Shown in pieces: positions 1 through 11,041 of a stretch of DNA of 64,000 nucleotides. Positions within the stretch are counted from its first letter, which is position 1. Every line of letters begins with the position of its first letter. Source of the stretch: Pyricularia pennisetigena. Its lineage: Eukaryota > Ascomycota > Sordariomycetes > Magnaporthales > Pyriculariaceae. The notes beneath the pieces are model-generated. The model did no database searches. It was not told the DNA's origin and saw nothing but the letters and a program-made list of their open reading frames with translations. The translations under genes were made by a program, and so were the position numbers. The stretch covers positions 620,001 through 684,000 of the forward strand of contig NW_021940923.1 in assembly GCF_004337985.1 (NCBI RefSeq), in the 5' to 3' direction.

Positions 1-204
1 ATCGATTAAAATAAAAGTTTTATTAATATTCTTATATAAATTAACAATTTGTTAAAAAATTAAATAATTTACGCAAATATTGGTAAAATGAAAATATTTT
101 TACTTAATATATTCTTTAATCGATTTGTTAATAAATTTTATATAAGTTCTTTTTTTATAAATTTTATTCAATTAAATAAAGCAAAAAATACAAAAAAAAC
201 ACAA

Positions 205-835
205 ATTTAACATTGTTTTTTATAAAAAAAATAAAAAGGGCCGGTATTGCCAATCGGGTTTTACGTTAACGTTTATTTATATATATAATTCACTTTTTCA
301 AATTTTGGTTTTATTAATGTTAAAATTGGTAAAAATGTAAAAGCATTTCGATGGTAAAATATATATAAAATTGGATATACTTTACCTATCCGCATATTTA
401 ACGGCTTATATAATTAGATATATGTACAAAAATGTGATATTATACTAGATATATATATACCACCCCCCACGTGCAAAAACCACGAAATTTGGCTGCAAAA
501 CAAAAATAATATAAAATTAATTAAATAAAGCAAAAGAATTGATAAAATACACATTTAGCATTTCTTTTTATAAAACGGTTTTCAAAACCGATAATATAAG
601 TGAGACGGGATTTGGACGTTTGTTTATATACGTAATCGAATCTCTGAAGTTTTGGTTTTATTATCGTTAAAACTGGTAAAAATATAAACGAATTTCGATC
701 GTAAATTATATATAAAAAAATATATATTTTGCCTATTCGCCTATTTAACTGCTTATATAATCTGGTATAAGCACCAAAATTTCTCATAACGATATATACA
801 TATATACGACCCTCCACGTGCAAAATCTATAAAAT
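205..835. repeat. Two ~310-bp direct repeat units inside transposon copy 1
   Basis: Two diverged tandem units (about 205-515 and 515-835) share the order: AAAATTGGT/AAAACTGGT, TATATATAAAA, CCTAT(C/T)CGC, TTATATAAT, CCACGTGCAAAA, then AATTAAATAAAGCAAAA. The same two-unit arrangement recurs in copies 2, 4, 6 and 7. Each unit contains a possible antisense reading frame. Confidence 0.7.
521..823 (-). CDS. Conserved 100-codon reading frame in transposon copy 1
   Basis: An uninterrupted 100-codon frame starting M-H-V-E-G-R and ending F-C-F-I. Frames of exactly the same length and position occur at 39743-40045 (-) and 63624-63926 (+) in other copies, with the shared stretches Y-K-Q-L-(N/D) and F-I-F-L-P. 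The first tandem unit encodes a weaker relative. It is rich in Phe, Ile, Tyr and Lys as expected of AT-rich DNA, and I recognise no domain. It may be a small element-borne protein or simply a stop-poor AT-rich repeat; the absence of indels is the only argument for coding. Confidence 0.3.
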   Translation of the reverse strand: MHVEGRIYVYIVMRNFGAYTRLYKQLNRRIGKIYIFLYIIYDRNSFIFLPVLTIIKPKLQRFDYVYKQTSKSRLTYIIGFENRFIKRNAKCVFYQFFCFI

Positions 836-1252
836 TTGGTCAAAAATCAAAAATAATATTAAAAAAAATCGAAAATCGAAAAAAAAATCGAAAAAACAGT
901 ACCGCCATGAACGGATTAAGGGCAGGTGGTATCCAATTCGGCCATTATAACAGATATAAAAATCAATCGAATCGCTGCTAATAGCGGTATTAAACGCTAT
1001 TTTCAACGATATTTTATATTTTCAATATTATATATGGTTGTGGAATAATGAAGGAGTTTCGGTTAAAAAAAAGCCAAAAATACCGCCATAAACGGCGAAA
1101 ATCGACAAATTGTCCTCAGACCTGAACCAAAGCGTTCTTTGGATGGACCCACAGGTACATTGCAAAGCCGCAATTGAGCCACGAAGTGGAGCGAAGCGAA
1201 CGAAGTGGATTAATTGTGGAGCTTTGGGCTTCAGGGATGAGCCCTGAGACTA

Positions 1253-4200
1253 TTTAAATGCCCATATTTTACTAAAGCTGGAGCAATTAGCTTTTAAAAA
1301 TTGGTTATTAACCAATAAAATGGGTACAGGAAAAACGATTATTTATTTTACGGCGATTTATATATGGTATATTCGTTATTAATACGACCGATTTATCCAA
1401 AATACCGACGGATGTTTTCCCACCTTAATTTTCGTCCCAACCAGCCTTGTTTCGCAAACATTTAAAAAAATAATAACCAATTTCCCAACCCTCGACGTTA
1501 AATGCTATTATAATTTAACCGAGTTATACGCTGCCAATGCCCCGCGAGCGGCTGTTATTTTTACCCAGGCGCAATTTTAAGATATTTTAACCAAATTCGC
1601 CGCCCGCAAATTTAATCCCAAATCTGCGGGTACGGTTATTATTATTTTTTATTCGACATTTCTAATCCGAAAAATTAAGCAATTGGACGAAATTTATAAC
1701 GCGGAAAAGGTGTTTAACCTATAATGTATGGATAAGGTTATCGATTCCAATCCTTAGCAGCGCCCTCCCGACGTCGACAATTTTAACGATAATTCCGATA
1801 TTAAAAATAATTTCCAATAAATGTTTTTTATAATAATTATTCTAATTTCGTTATATTAATATATTTGTTTTAATTAAATAAGCTCTTTAGGAACCGTTTA
1901 TGCAGAAACGTTCGGAAACCCAATTTTTCCACGGGTGAAAATACCAAAAATATCCGGCGTTTAGTTATATATTTATTATTTGGTACTTTTTTTTAACGTA
2001 TAATTGGAAACGAAATTTAATGCTTCCGTTACCGCGAATCGATAACATACCGCGCATTTCGCCTTATTTTTTGCATTAATCGGGGTATAACCATTGCCAC
2101 GCCGACTATTAACAAAATTAAAAATATTATTGGTTTTAATGCCCTGGTTTAGGATAAAATTGCGATTTTTTTCGCCCGACCTAAAAGTTTATTTTAGGAA
2201 AATATATTTACGGTCGATTATATTTGGGAAAATAATGGTTATTCGTCGTTTTTAGTATCGATAAAAATACCGAAACCTCCCTGCAAAAATTCGAATCGAT
2301 TGGTTGGAAATGGTGGTTATTTTACCCTCGACTTTTAAATTTTACAATTCCTATTATTATATTAGACGAAAAATCGTTAATAGTTTTTAAATATATAAAC
2401 GTACTTACGGTACGCAGGGGTTTGGACACCGGATTTATTTTACCCAACGGTATAATTATTTATCCCCGTAAACGTATTCGCCTTATAATATTATTATTAA
2501 AAAACTCCAATTTGGCCACCGTTTTGAAAACGTCATAACGAATACCGAAACAATTTTTAAAAATATTATTACCACTTTCGTGGGCGAAAATACCGACGAT
2601 ATTAATCCCGTTTTATTAGGAATTCCCATTAATGCGGATACCGCAGCTGGTAACCGCCAAACCTCGGTTTTTTTTTAATATGGGTTTTATCCGTTTGCTG
2701 CAATTTTTGGTAATTAACTACTTTTTTTGGTTAATAATTTACGCCGATAACGATACCCGGGACTTTAATTCGGCGGAATTAAGTAAAATGCTGGCGTTAA
2801 AAAAAATGGATTTTAAAACCAAACACCGTAACGTCCCACAAAATTTTAAAAAAGATTTACAGAAAAAAAACCCGTTTTGGATCGGTAATTGTGGACGTTT
2901 TAATTTAATATAACGGCGACGGTCCCTTTAATTGGGTTGATTCGAAAGCCTGCACTAACTTTAAAACGTTACCTCCGTCGGGCAGGGTTAAAATGGTCCA
3001 TTTTATATTAAACGAATCGCCATTTATTACCCGCGTGGTCGAGATTTGCATAAAAGAAAAAAAAGGGTTAACGCGTCCTGGTTATAACGCCCAATCCTTG
3101 CATTTAAGCGTAAATTAGTTATACAGTAATAATGACTACAATCGCTTTCCTTCCCCACAATTATTATAACAATTATTATAATTTTTATTATTTTTGGATT
3201 GTAATAAATATTATAATAATTGTTTATTTTTCCATTTTTATGACAATTGTTACAATTTTTAATATACCTGCTAATTTTTTTAGTTCTATTGTTTTTATTT
3301 TGGAAAAGACCAATTTCGGTGTAATTATTATCCGATTAAATTTATCCCAAACCGAACGCGATAAAACCGTTTCCGATTTTACCGATTCCAATTCTAATTT
3401 TAACGTTTATATTTTAAATATTAACATTTCCAACGCTGGTTTTAATTTGCACCCCAATTATTATATTGGCATTATTAACCCCTTCATGTGGCACGCCAAT
3501 ATATAATTGCAAATTTGTGGGCGTTTAATTCGGTTGGGCTAAAATAAACCTATTATTTGGCGCATTTTCGAAATACGAAATACTTTTTTCGATTAGGTAA
3601 AAAATCGCATATTCCGGAAAATTAGTGCCCCTTTTTCTATTTTTTCGACCGTTGCTAATATATGGTAAATGTTATTTAAATATATTACGCGTATACGTTT
3701 CCCCAAAATTATCCAATTACCAATTGTTAAACAATTCCTGGCGTATAAAATAATGGTAATTATATTTTCCTGGCCATTTAATTGTTTCGTTTGGATAACA
3801 AAACCCCCCCAATATTTTAATACCTTTTATTTTAACAAAACGCGCCGCATAAACAAATTTTATTTTCGCCTAATTTTAATGTTCGTATTAAATATTCCTA
3901 AACAGTTTAACGAACAGGATTTGGTCGAAAAAACGTTAGTTTTTATTTTAACGTTAGGTTCAGTTTATGTTAATTATTAATACTAGGATTAAAATAGTGG
4001 CTGTAATACGTTTGCTAATTATATTAATTGTACATATTTGCCTTATTTCGATTTTGTTACCATAAATTAGGGGTTTGTGGTTAAATTAAGAAAATGGATT
4101 AAAAACAGTGATGGATTTTACAACGAAACCGCGACCGCGCGGGTTATCGGGGCCCCAGTAAAGGATTTTAGCTCCTGGGTTATTAAACGCCGGGAAACCA

Positions 4201-4480
4201 ATAAGCCGTTTAAAAAAAGCATTTTTGGTAATAATAACGCCGACCTTTTGGCGGTCGTTATTCCGTTTTTTTATTTATCCATTTTGGCTTCGATTACGAT
4301 AAATTTATATTCGATTCGTTAAAAAAACCCTGCATACCCATTTCGGAAAAGGATAATAAAAAGGACGATTCGGTCCTTAAATCGTTTACCGCGACCTTAA
4401 TTCGGAAAAAAAGGCGTGGCGCTGATAAACCTATTTTTAAAAAAACATTTAACGCTGCCAAACGTTTTCGTTTTTTTTAA
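1253..4480 (+). pseudogene. SNF2-family helicase pseudogene
   Basis: A decayed superfamily 2 (SNF2/RAD54-like) ATPase. From the left: L-x-x-E-Q-L-A-F-x-N-W just upstream of Walker A M-G-T-G-K-T (1320-1337), motif Ia P-T-L-I-F-V-P-T-S-L-V-S-Q-T-F (about 1420), A-T-P-T-I-N-K (about 2095), then the C-terminal lobe: L-S-Q-T-E-R-D-K-T, A-G-F-N-L-H-P-N-Y (near 3430) and W-H-A-N-I-*-L-Q-I-C-G-R-L-I-R-L-G-* (3490-3540), where both stops replace expected Gln by CAA to TAA. A basic tail ends near 4480. The N-terminus is cut by transposon copy 1. It converges on the DUF6589 pseudogene. Clear family assignment, many stops and frame changes, no function. Confidence 0.72.
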
Positions 4481-4946
4481 TCGTTTTGGGTTTTTTTGTT
4501 TTGCTTTTTTTGGGGTTTAATGTTAGGAAACTGGGGGTTTTATATATATAATATTGTAATAATTATCATTATTCGGATCCGGTTTAATAAATTTATTATT
4601 CGTAATAATGGGATATTATAATAACGGTTATTACCGGGATTTCTTTTGCTGGATTTATAATTGGCGGTGGATAGATAATATGGTTTATTTGGACAAAAAA
4701 ATGGATAGGAAACGGGTTATTTATACGCAAAATTTTGGAGGAAATTATACCTCGTTTTTTATTTCGGGCCAAATTTACGATTGGTATTTATTTGTTTATA
4801 TTTACTGGCTTTGCGGACGTTATTATACGTCCGTTATTCGGGGGTAAAATTACCGTTATTCGTCCATTAACTCCTTTTTATAATGGAACGATTTTCGCTT
4901 TTACGCGTTTAAATTTGCGTAATTTGCTTTTTATTATTTTAAATTT
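4481..4946. other. Spacer between convergent pseudogenes
   Basis: AT-rich sequence between the 3' ends of the helicase and DUF6589 pseudogenes. Open frames are present on the + strand but resemble no known protein. Nothing else is seen. Confidence 0.5.
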
Positions 4947-6721
4947 TATACGCCTTTTTCGTCGGATTTTTCGTATCCTCCGTCCAGCAAATCTTTTTCG
5001 GTATTAATTATACCATTAATATTTGACCCGTTTGTCCGGTTATATCCGCCTTTTGGATTTGCCCCTATTTTTTCAATATCCGCCTAAAATAACGCGCTAT
5101 TAAAACGTTCGACTCTTTAATTAAATATTTCCAATTTATCGCCGATTAGTTTTTTTCAAACCCAAGTATAATAAATCGGGACCGTCGAAATCGAACCTGG
5201 GTAATTTTTTAGCTTTTTCGTTTCCCCAACCATTTTGGAATAGCAAATACATGTAGTGGATTATATCGTGGTTGGTTAATATTATGTGGTATTTGCTGTT
5301 AATGCGTATACGGGCGATATTTTCCAATATTTTGCGCACCGTAATTACAATTGGCCCCATTATTGCACAATTTAAAAATGTTTTTCGCAAATTGTGCGCG
5401 GAATTGCGGTTATTTTTAATATTTATAGCGAAACCCCTATTAATTTATTTAATTGCTAAATTTGCCGGCTTAAATCCATTCCCGGCCGTGGTACATTTTA
5501 CGAACGCTGATTTTAAAATCCCGGTCCGCAGCGGTTTATTTGTAATTTTTGGTCGTAATAACCAAATTAAATATAATATTTCAAGGCTATAATCTTTTGC
5601 TTTGTAACCGTAAAAAAATAGGACTAGTTACGGTATTATAATTTCCAATACACCGTAATTTCCTTGGTGGAACGCGCTTATTATTATCTATAAAAGGTTA
5701 ATTATTTGCAAGTAGCGGCGTTACGTGCGGAAAACGATATTAATTTTGGGTTTTATATCCCATTATCCCATACCCGTTAAACCGTTAATATAACCGGCGA
5801 ATATATTACTGTAAATACAATCTACCACGGAAATATATACGTCGTATAATATATCGATGAACCCATATTCCAAAGCGTTTTTAAAAATGCGATCCTTTTC
5901 CAATAATCCGTTTTGGATTAATATAGCAATTATTATATATAAAATTCGGGACCGGAATACATTTTGCAAAAACCGTAAAACGTGGTAAAACTCCTTTTTA
6001 TTTTTTTAGAATTTGCTATATTTCCCCAGCCTTATTATATCCATAGATTTAATGGGCGCGTAAAATTGCCATAATTGGTTAATAAAATTAAATGCGATAT
6101 GGAAAAACGCTGGTACGGGTAATATCCATTTTTTTTTGTTAAAGGGGTGGGATAATTCGATATAGGTTTTTTAAATGGTACGGATATATAACGTTATTTT
6201 TTAATTCCCATGGATAAAAAACAGCACGGAAAAGTAGTCGAAACGGTCGGGTTGCAAATTTAAAAAACGTTTAAAAAGGATTTCGTGCATTTGGATAATT
6301 CCTGCGTATTCCCTTTCGTTTTCGGTAATAGCGGGGGTTTGGATAAGGTAGGAAATTGGAATAGCTCGTGCGAGGGTAGGGTATTATGGGATTACTTTAG
6401 GCGTATATGGGCGGTTAGGGAATAAAAAACCACATATTTGGTGCATTATATAATATTTGGCCCTTTCGTAATAGTTGTCCGGATATTATAAAAAGGCGGG
6501 CGTTTGCAACCATTTTTGGCGGAAAGGTACGGTAGCGTACCATTACAATTGCGTATATCGCTCAAATCCTGGCGTTAATATAAAAAAACACGATATTAAA
6601 TTTTGCATTCGGTTATATCTTCCTTGTCCGAAATCCTATACTTTGTCCAGGAAATTGAAATTATTATATACGAAGGATAATATTGGGTTACGAGCGATCC
6701 TTTTTAGGTTTGTTTATATAT

Positions 6722-6792
<71 letters not shown>

Positions 6793-7680
6793 TTATTGCT
6801 GTTCGCGGTAAAAGGTAAAAGTAAATACTGCTAATTACGTATTCGGGTAACGGCGACAAATTGTTGGGTTTACCGTTTGGTAATTTTATAAAATAAACAT
6901 ATTTCCAAACCCAAATAACGTATTTACAATACGTCGTGGAGTTCCGTTATTTATAAGGTATATGGCGAATGCGCGTAATAAATAATTGTTTTTTTGGGGG
7001 GAATATCCGTGGGTTAAAAGCGCCAATATTAATATAACGCGATGGTTTTTTAACGTTAAAGGGTTTATAGTTTTTAAAATAATATTTAATTCCAGGTATA
7101 CCAGGTTCGAAATCTGTAACGATAGATAAAACGGGCGGTGGCTCCGGGAATGCAATAATAATAAAAATATAAATTTGTATAATATTGGCGTTTTGGACGG
7201 AACTTTTTGCGTGGACGTATCGAATATTTATTTAAACCAATTTATATCGCTCACGTTTTTGACGGAACAATTTTTTATTCCCGGGAATTGTAAATTTATG
7301 GGTTCGAACCGGTTAAAAAAACGTAAATATTATATTAATTGCTGGAATTCCCTGCGCAAAAGGTTAATTTCGATAATCGCAGGAAATTTATTATTAAAAC
7401 GGTATTCGACCCCATTAACGCGTAAACGTTTTCGGATTTCAAAATTTCGTAATATTTTCTTTAAAAAATGTATTCGCGAAAAAGTAAATCGGGTAATTTC
7501 GTGGGAATTTGCGGCGGTTGTTTAGGCGTATATAAATTATGTAAAATTGGTGCGGCGGTAACGGTTACGCCAAAATTTAATAATATCGCGAATAAATTTG
7601 GTTTCGGGGTTTAATTCCGGGGTGGTAAATTCCGTTTCGGATTGGGATTCGTGGGTAATTTGCGGTTAATCGAATAAATA
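4947..7680 (-). pseudogene. DUF6589-family protein pseudogene (putative transposon protein)
   Basis: On the minus strand a long decayed protein matches my knowledge of the fungal DUF6589 family in motif order: N-terminal region (7680-7160), L-L-x-H-G-Y then N-G-T-P-R-R-I-V-N-T-L (about 6905-7060), N-E-R-E-Y-A-G-I-I-Q-M-H (about 6320), W-I-L-P-V-P-A-F-F-H (about 6100-6140), A-L-E-Y-G-F then N-I-F-A-G-Y-I-N (5790-5880), E-I-L-Y-L-I-W-L-L (about 5575), N-S-(A/T)-H (about 5390) and an acidic tail. Stops replace mostly Gln or Trp codons, as RIP predicts. DUF6589 proteins are widespread and repetitive in fungi and have been suspected to be transposon-derived; biochemical function is unknown. The link to the flanking terminal repeat (to 8150) is inferred. 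Confidence 0.62.
6720..6788. repeat. (TA)n microsatellite
   Basis: About 68 bases of almost pure TA dinucleotides inside the DUF6589 pseudogene. Confidence 0.95.
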
Positions 7681-7979
7681 CGGCCTAAATACCCATATAT
7701 TTTCCAAAAAGGAATTGGGCGATAATAATCGCAATAACGTTAAAAGTAGTAATGTTAAATCCGATATAGGATGCTGGTTTACGGGTTAAGCGGACGGAAA
7801 TACTTCCTCGGGTAAATTTATTGGCATTATCGGTAATATATTTTCCATTATTGGGTTGGGCGATGTTTAAATATGGTAATAATAGGATAATAGTTAATTT
7901 GGATGGATGGTTATTATATAAATTCTTTTTTTTATCGATGGTGGTTGTAATTAAAGGTGTTGCGACAACGTTGGGTTTA
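7681..7979. other. Unassigned AT-rich sequence upstream of DUF6589 pseudogene
   Basis: Lies between the start of the DUF6589 relic and an inverted transposon terminus. A minus-strand frame of about 110 codons (8017-7685) overlaps it but resembles no known family. It may be the 5' leader of the DUF6589 gene. Confidence 0.4.
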
Positions 7980-8150
7980 ATATTGGGGATACCGCTATAA
8001 GCGGCGAAATGCGACAAATTGTCCTTAGATTAGAACGAGCGGGATTTTTTCGGCCAATGTAATTGGTCGAAAAACCATGTGGCTGAAAGGTATATGGAAC
8101 GTTCGGTCCCCATTGCGAAGCAGGGGGGTTTAATCTAAACACTGAAACTA
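7980..8150 (-). repeat. Left terminus of a TAGTCTCAG-family element, reverse orientation
   Basis: Reverse complement of the left end of copies 2, 4 and 5. Reading leftwards from 8150: TAGTTTCAGTG..., the CCCCCCTGCTTCGCA hairpin block, CATGGTTTTTCGACC, and AGGACAATTTGTCGCATTTC. The element it belongs to extends left, and the only sequence there is the DUF6589/SNF2 pair. No matching right terminus is visible, because copy 1 interrupts the helicase and the rest lies outside the window. Confidence 0.7.
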
Positions 8151-8468
8151 TTAAAAAAGTAGTTTCAATGCTTAGACTAGACCCCCCTGCTTCGCAGTGG
8201 GGACCGAACGTTCTATATACCTTTTAGCCACATGGTTTTTCGACCAATTACATTGGCCGAAAAGATCGCGCTCGTTCTAATCTGAGGACATTTTGTCGCA
8301 TTTCGCCGTTTATGGCGGTACCACCAACAATAATTTGTCGTATTTCGCCGATTATAACGGTCTTATTAATAATATACCTAATGTTGCGATATTGCAAATA
8401 ATTATTTTATTAATAAAAGGATAATTTGTCGTATTTTGCCGTTTTTAGCGGGTATATACAATATATAC

Positions 8469-9025
8469 TGTTGATTATATGCGTTATTTAGCATGTAATG
8501 GGTCCACTTGTATTTAAATATAAACCACAATAGATAGTGCCGAAATGGAGCTGTTGGGGCTGTGGGATTTTCTATTATATTTTATGTATTGCAGGAATTG
8601 CGATTTAAAACCAGCGAATGGGGTTTCACCCTATAACGGGTTTAATACCCACCCTACACTTACGAATTAGCTACCCTGTACCGGGTTGAAATTTTCACCA
8701 AATTAGCAAATTAGTGCGAACCCGAAAATGGTTTGTATGGAAATAAAGGTGTTTTTTCAACAACGCATATAAAATAATTTTTCGGAGAATTGTGTGCGGC
8801 ACCGGAACCTTTTGCGGGGTGCGGACCCCCACTTCGATATCGGAAAATATATAAGGGAGATAAAACAAAATTTCCCCCACCAATAAATCAAATTTATTAA
8901 TCCCAAATTTAATAAACAATTTAATATATTTAAACCCTGTAATTACAGGTTTTTATACCGCAACTAATACCACGCCGCACCTAGGTTAATGCTTAAACCC
9001 CTATTAACAACCCATATTATTAACA
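8469..9025 (+). repeat. 5' LTR of copia A
   Basis: 557 bp, TGTTGATTATATGCG...TATTATTAACA. It shares the GC-rich block GGGGTGCGGACCCCC near 8815 with every other LTR of this family here, and an antisense frame of about 60-74 codons (8919-8695). The base run GGTTATAAACCC directly after it is a candidate primer-binding site; the matching tRNA was not identified. Confidence 0.88.
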
Positions 9026-9848
9026 GGTTATAAACCCAAAAAGGTTTTAGCTTTTTCATTAAAATGCATTTTGCATCGCTGGAAAACTTGAAATTTAGGT
9101 TGTATTTTAATTATTATCGCATCTTTACAGCACGTATATTAACGAAAATATTGCTGTTTTTGTGCAAAATTGTTGGTTTTAAGCGCTAATTTAGCACCTA
9201 ACCCCCTGTATTTACAATAGGGATCGCTAAAAATTAGCGTTCGATTTAAGCCCTTTTAAATACTGCAACGATCGCTTGCATTGCAAATCCAAATTTTTTG
9301 GTATGGTTTTTGTGGATCGTGCACACCATTGTAATTGGTTCAAATTTTGAATAGGGTTTACGTTAGCGAACTAGGGCCAAAAACCCCTGTATTCATTCGC
9401 TAATAACCCATTAAATTCGTTTAATGCGTTTAATAAAGTTTACAATAGCCCACAAACCCATTAAATCTTAATACGTTTAATAGGGTTTACAATAACCCAC
9501 AAACCCATTAGCGGAGCTACGTTCATAGTTCGTTACCCTGCACGATACCCTGCAGTTTACCCTGCACCCATTTACCGAATTAAATTCGTTACGTGCACCT
9601 GGATTGGTACAAATACCAGGGCACCCATTAATTGCGGATTTCAGGGGTTCCAACCCTGTATTTTAATGCATTTTAACCACTAAAAATAAAAACAAACCCT
9701 ATAATTGGCAATTACAGGCCTATACCTGTTAAAAAGCAAACGGTATAACAAATCCTAAATTTAATAAAACATTTACCCTTGAACGATTAAATTAATTAAT
9801 TATAGCAATAAATTAACGAATCGCAATTATAATTCAGGTTACCCTATA
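9026..9848. other. Untranslated leader of copia A
   Basis: Non-coding leader with several near-duplicate phrases (AACCCATTA, ACCCTGCA, ATTACAGG). The same leader precedes gag in copia B and C. No gene seen. Confidence 0.6.
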
Positions 9849-10370
9849 ATGGAAAACAGCCCTATATCGGGCCTTCCAGGCCCAATTCCAACGAATAGGG
9901 GCCCTAAACCCAGCCCAAACGAAATTCTAACCGCTAAATTACAGGCCCAAAACCTGCAATTAAAAGCGTTAACTACGCAAATGGATCAATTTCAAAGGAC
10001 AATTCAGCAATTAACTGCTCTATCAAGCCTAAAAAACGGTAATTCCACTAACTTTAATGGTAATACGGAGCTTAAACCCGTTACCGCACCCCCTAATCCA
10101 CCCGGTGACCTAATTTTAGGTGACGGGATAGGTAAAAAACTATCGAAACGGGTATTTTCCTTCCCCGAAAATTGTAAATTAATAGGGGCTAGCAATTATA
10201 ATCTATGGAAACAGGCGTTAATAATACAACTCAGGGCTATAAAAGCAACGGAATTTATTTCCAACCCTAGAATTGGCTATACCCTACCGGAACACGAGCA
10301 ATCAATTCTATAATTGCTTATAAAAAACAGCTTAACCAAAAAACCTTTAAAATCCATTGCATGGCATGGC

Positions 10371-11041
10371 ATTCCTGTGAGGAGGTTACGAGATAGAATA
10401 AGCTTAATCTTGAACGCGGGGAAAGGTGGATCACGTATAAGGCTGATGGAACGTTAAAATGGCAGATAACCGTCTGCTAGCGGGTAATAGAGATAATATA
10501 TTGTTGTTGCACAATCGATTCGTTGAATCGTTGAATCGTTGAAGGTATGAAGGTGATAAATCTAAGGCTAAATTGTGAATTACGTGTTCGAATCCGTAGG
10601 TGCAGATCTTCGATCCGGATGTCCGGAATGCGGGGTCACGTCACATGATTTGGCCTTATTCATGTGACTGACCTGCCGACCTATTGAGCCTAACGGCCCA
10701 TTGAGCCTAACGGCCTATTGTGCTTATGCATGCACAGAAAATCTGCGACCACAACGGGATTCGAACCCACGCACTTCAACAGCGTATCTATGATATAGAT
10801 TATGGTACGTGCATTATACCACTAAGCTAGATTAAATATGACGTATTTGTTTTGTTGTTGAAACTATGAACAAAGACGTGATATATAAAGCTTTGTGTGT
10901 ATAAACGCGTATACGTTTTATTTGTTATTTATTTATTTATTCGATGCAGGGTGACTAATAAAATTAGCCCATGCTAGCCGCTATAAGATAATGCAGGGTA
11001 GCTAATATAATGAGCCCTGCGCTAGCCATGTTCACAATTCC
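10371..11041 (-). mobile_element. 661-bp solo LTR inserted in copia A gag
   Basis: Insert 10376-11036 begins TGTGAGGAGG and ends CATGTTCACA, flanked by the perfect 5-bp duplication ATTCC (10371-10375 and 11037-11041). Copia C has the uninterrupted sequence at the same place, which proves the insertion. TG...CA ends and 5-bp duplication indicate a solo LTR of another retrotransposon. A TATA-like CTTTATATATC on the minus strand suggests that orientation. It is clearly less AT-rich than its host and retains CpA, so it is younger or escaped RIP. Confidence 0.8.
10740..10836 (-). other. tRNA-like sequence inside the solo LTR
   Basis: On the minus strand a perfect-looking A box (TAGCTTAGTGG) and B box (GGGTTCGAATCC) are spaced as in a tRNA gene with a short intron or insertion. 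The sequence at the 5' side does not pair with the 3' acceptor side, so it is not a canonical tRNA. A tRNA-derived relic or an internal Pol III promoter is possible. Confidence 0.45.

Larger units (their letters stand above)
1..1252 (+). mobile_element. TAGTCTCAG-family DNA transposon, copy 1 (right part)
   Basis: Right-hand part of a DNA transposon whose left end lies before the window. The right terminus reads ...GAGCCCTGAGACTA, the imperfect inverted partner of the left terminus TAGTCTCAGTGCTCAG seen in other copies. Just inside it lie a subterminal block (about 1100-1250, with AAATTGTCCTCAGACCTGAA) and a block around 900-940 that recurs in every copy with a right end. The bases after it, TTTAAATGC, would be the right 9-bp target duplication. 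No transposase is visible, so it is probably non-autonomous. It interrupts the helicase pseudogene that starts immediately after it. Confidence 0.75.

Noticed and set aside
2632..3980. Open frames on the + strand that look like separate small membrane proteins
   Set aside because: They overlap the SNF2 pseudogene, whose motifs explain the region; hydrophobic look comes from AT-rich codons.
4608..5007. Small + strand frames rich in Tyr, Trp, Phe
   Set aside because: Located in the spacer and antisense to the DUF6589 tail; no similarity, no conserved copies.
6475..6789. 104-codon + frame ending in repeated Tyr-Ile
   Set aside because: The end is the translated TA microsatellite and the rest is antisense to the DUF6589 motifs.
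10004..10195. Minus-strand frame opposite gag of copia A
   Set aside because: Shadow of the recognised Gag frame.
10740..10836. A functional tRNA gene
   Set aside because: A and B boxes are good, but the acceptor strands do not pair and the spacing needs an unplaced intron; called tRNA-like only.
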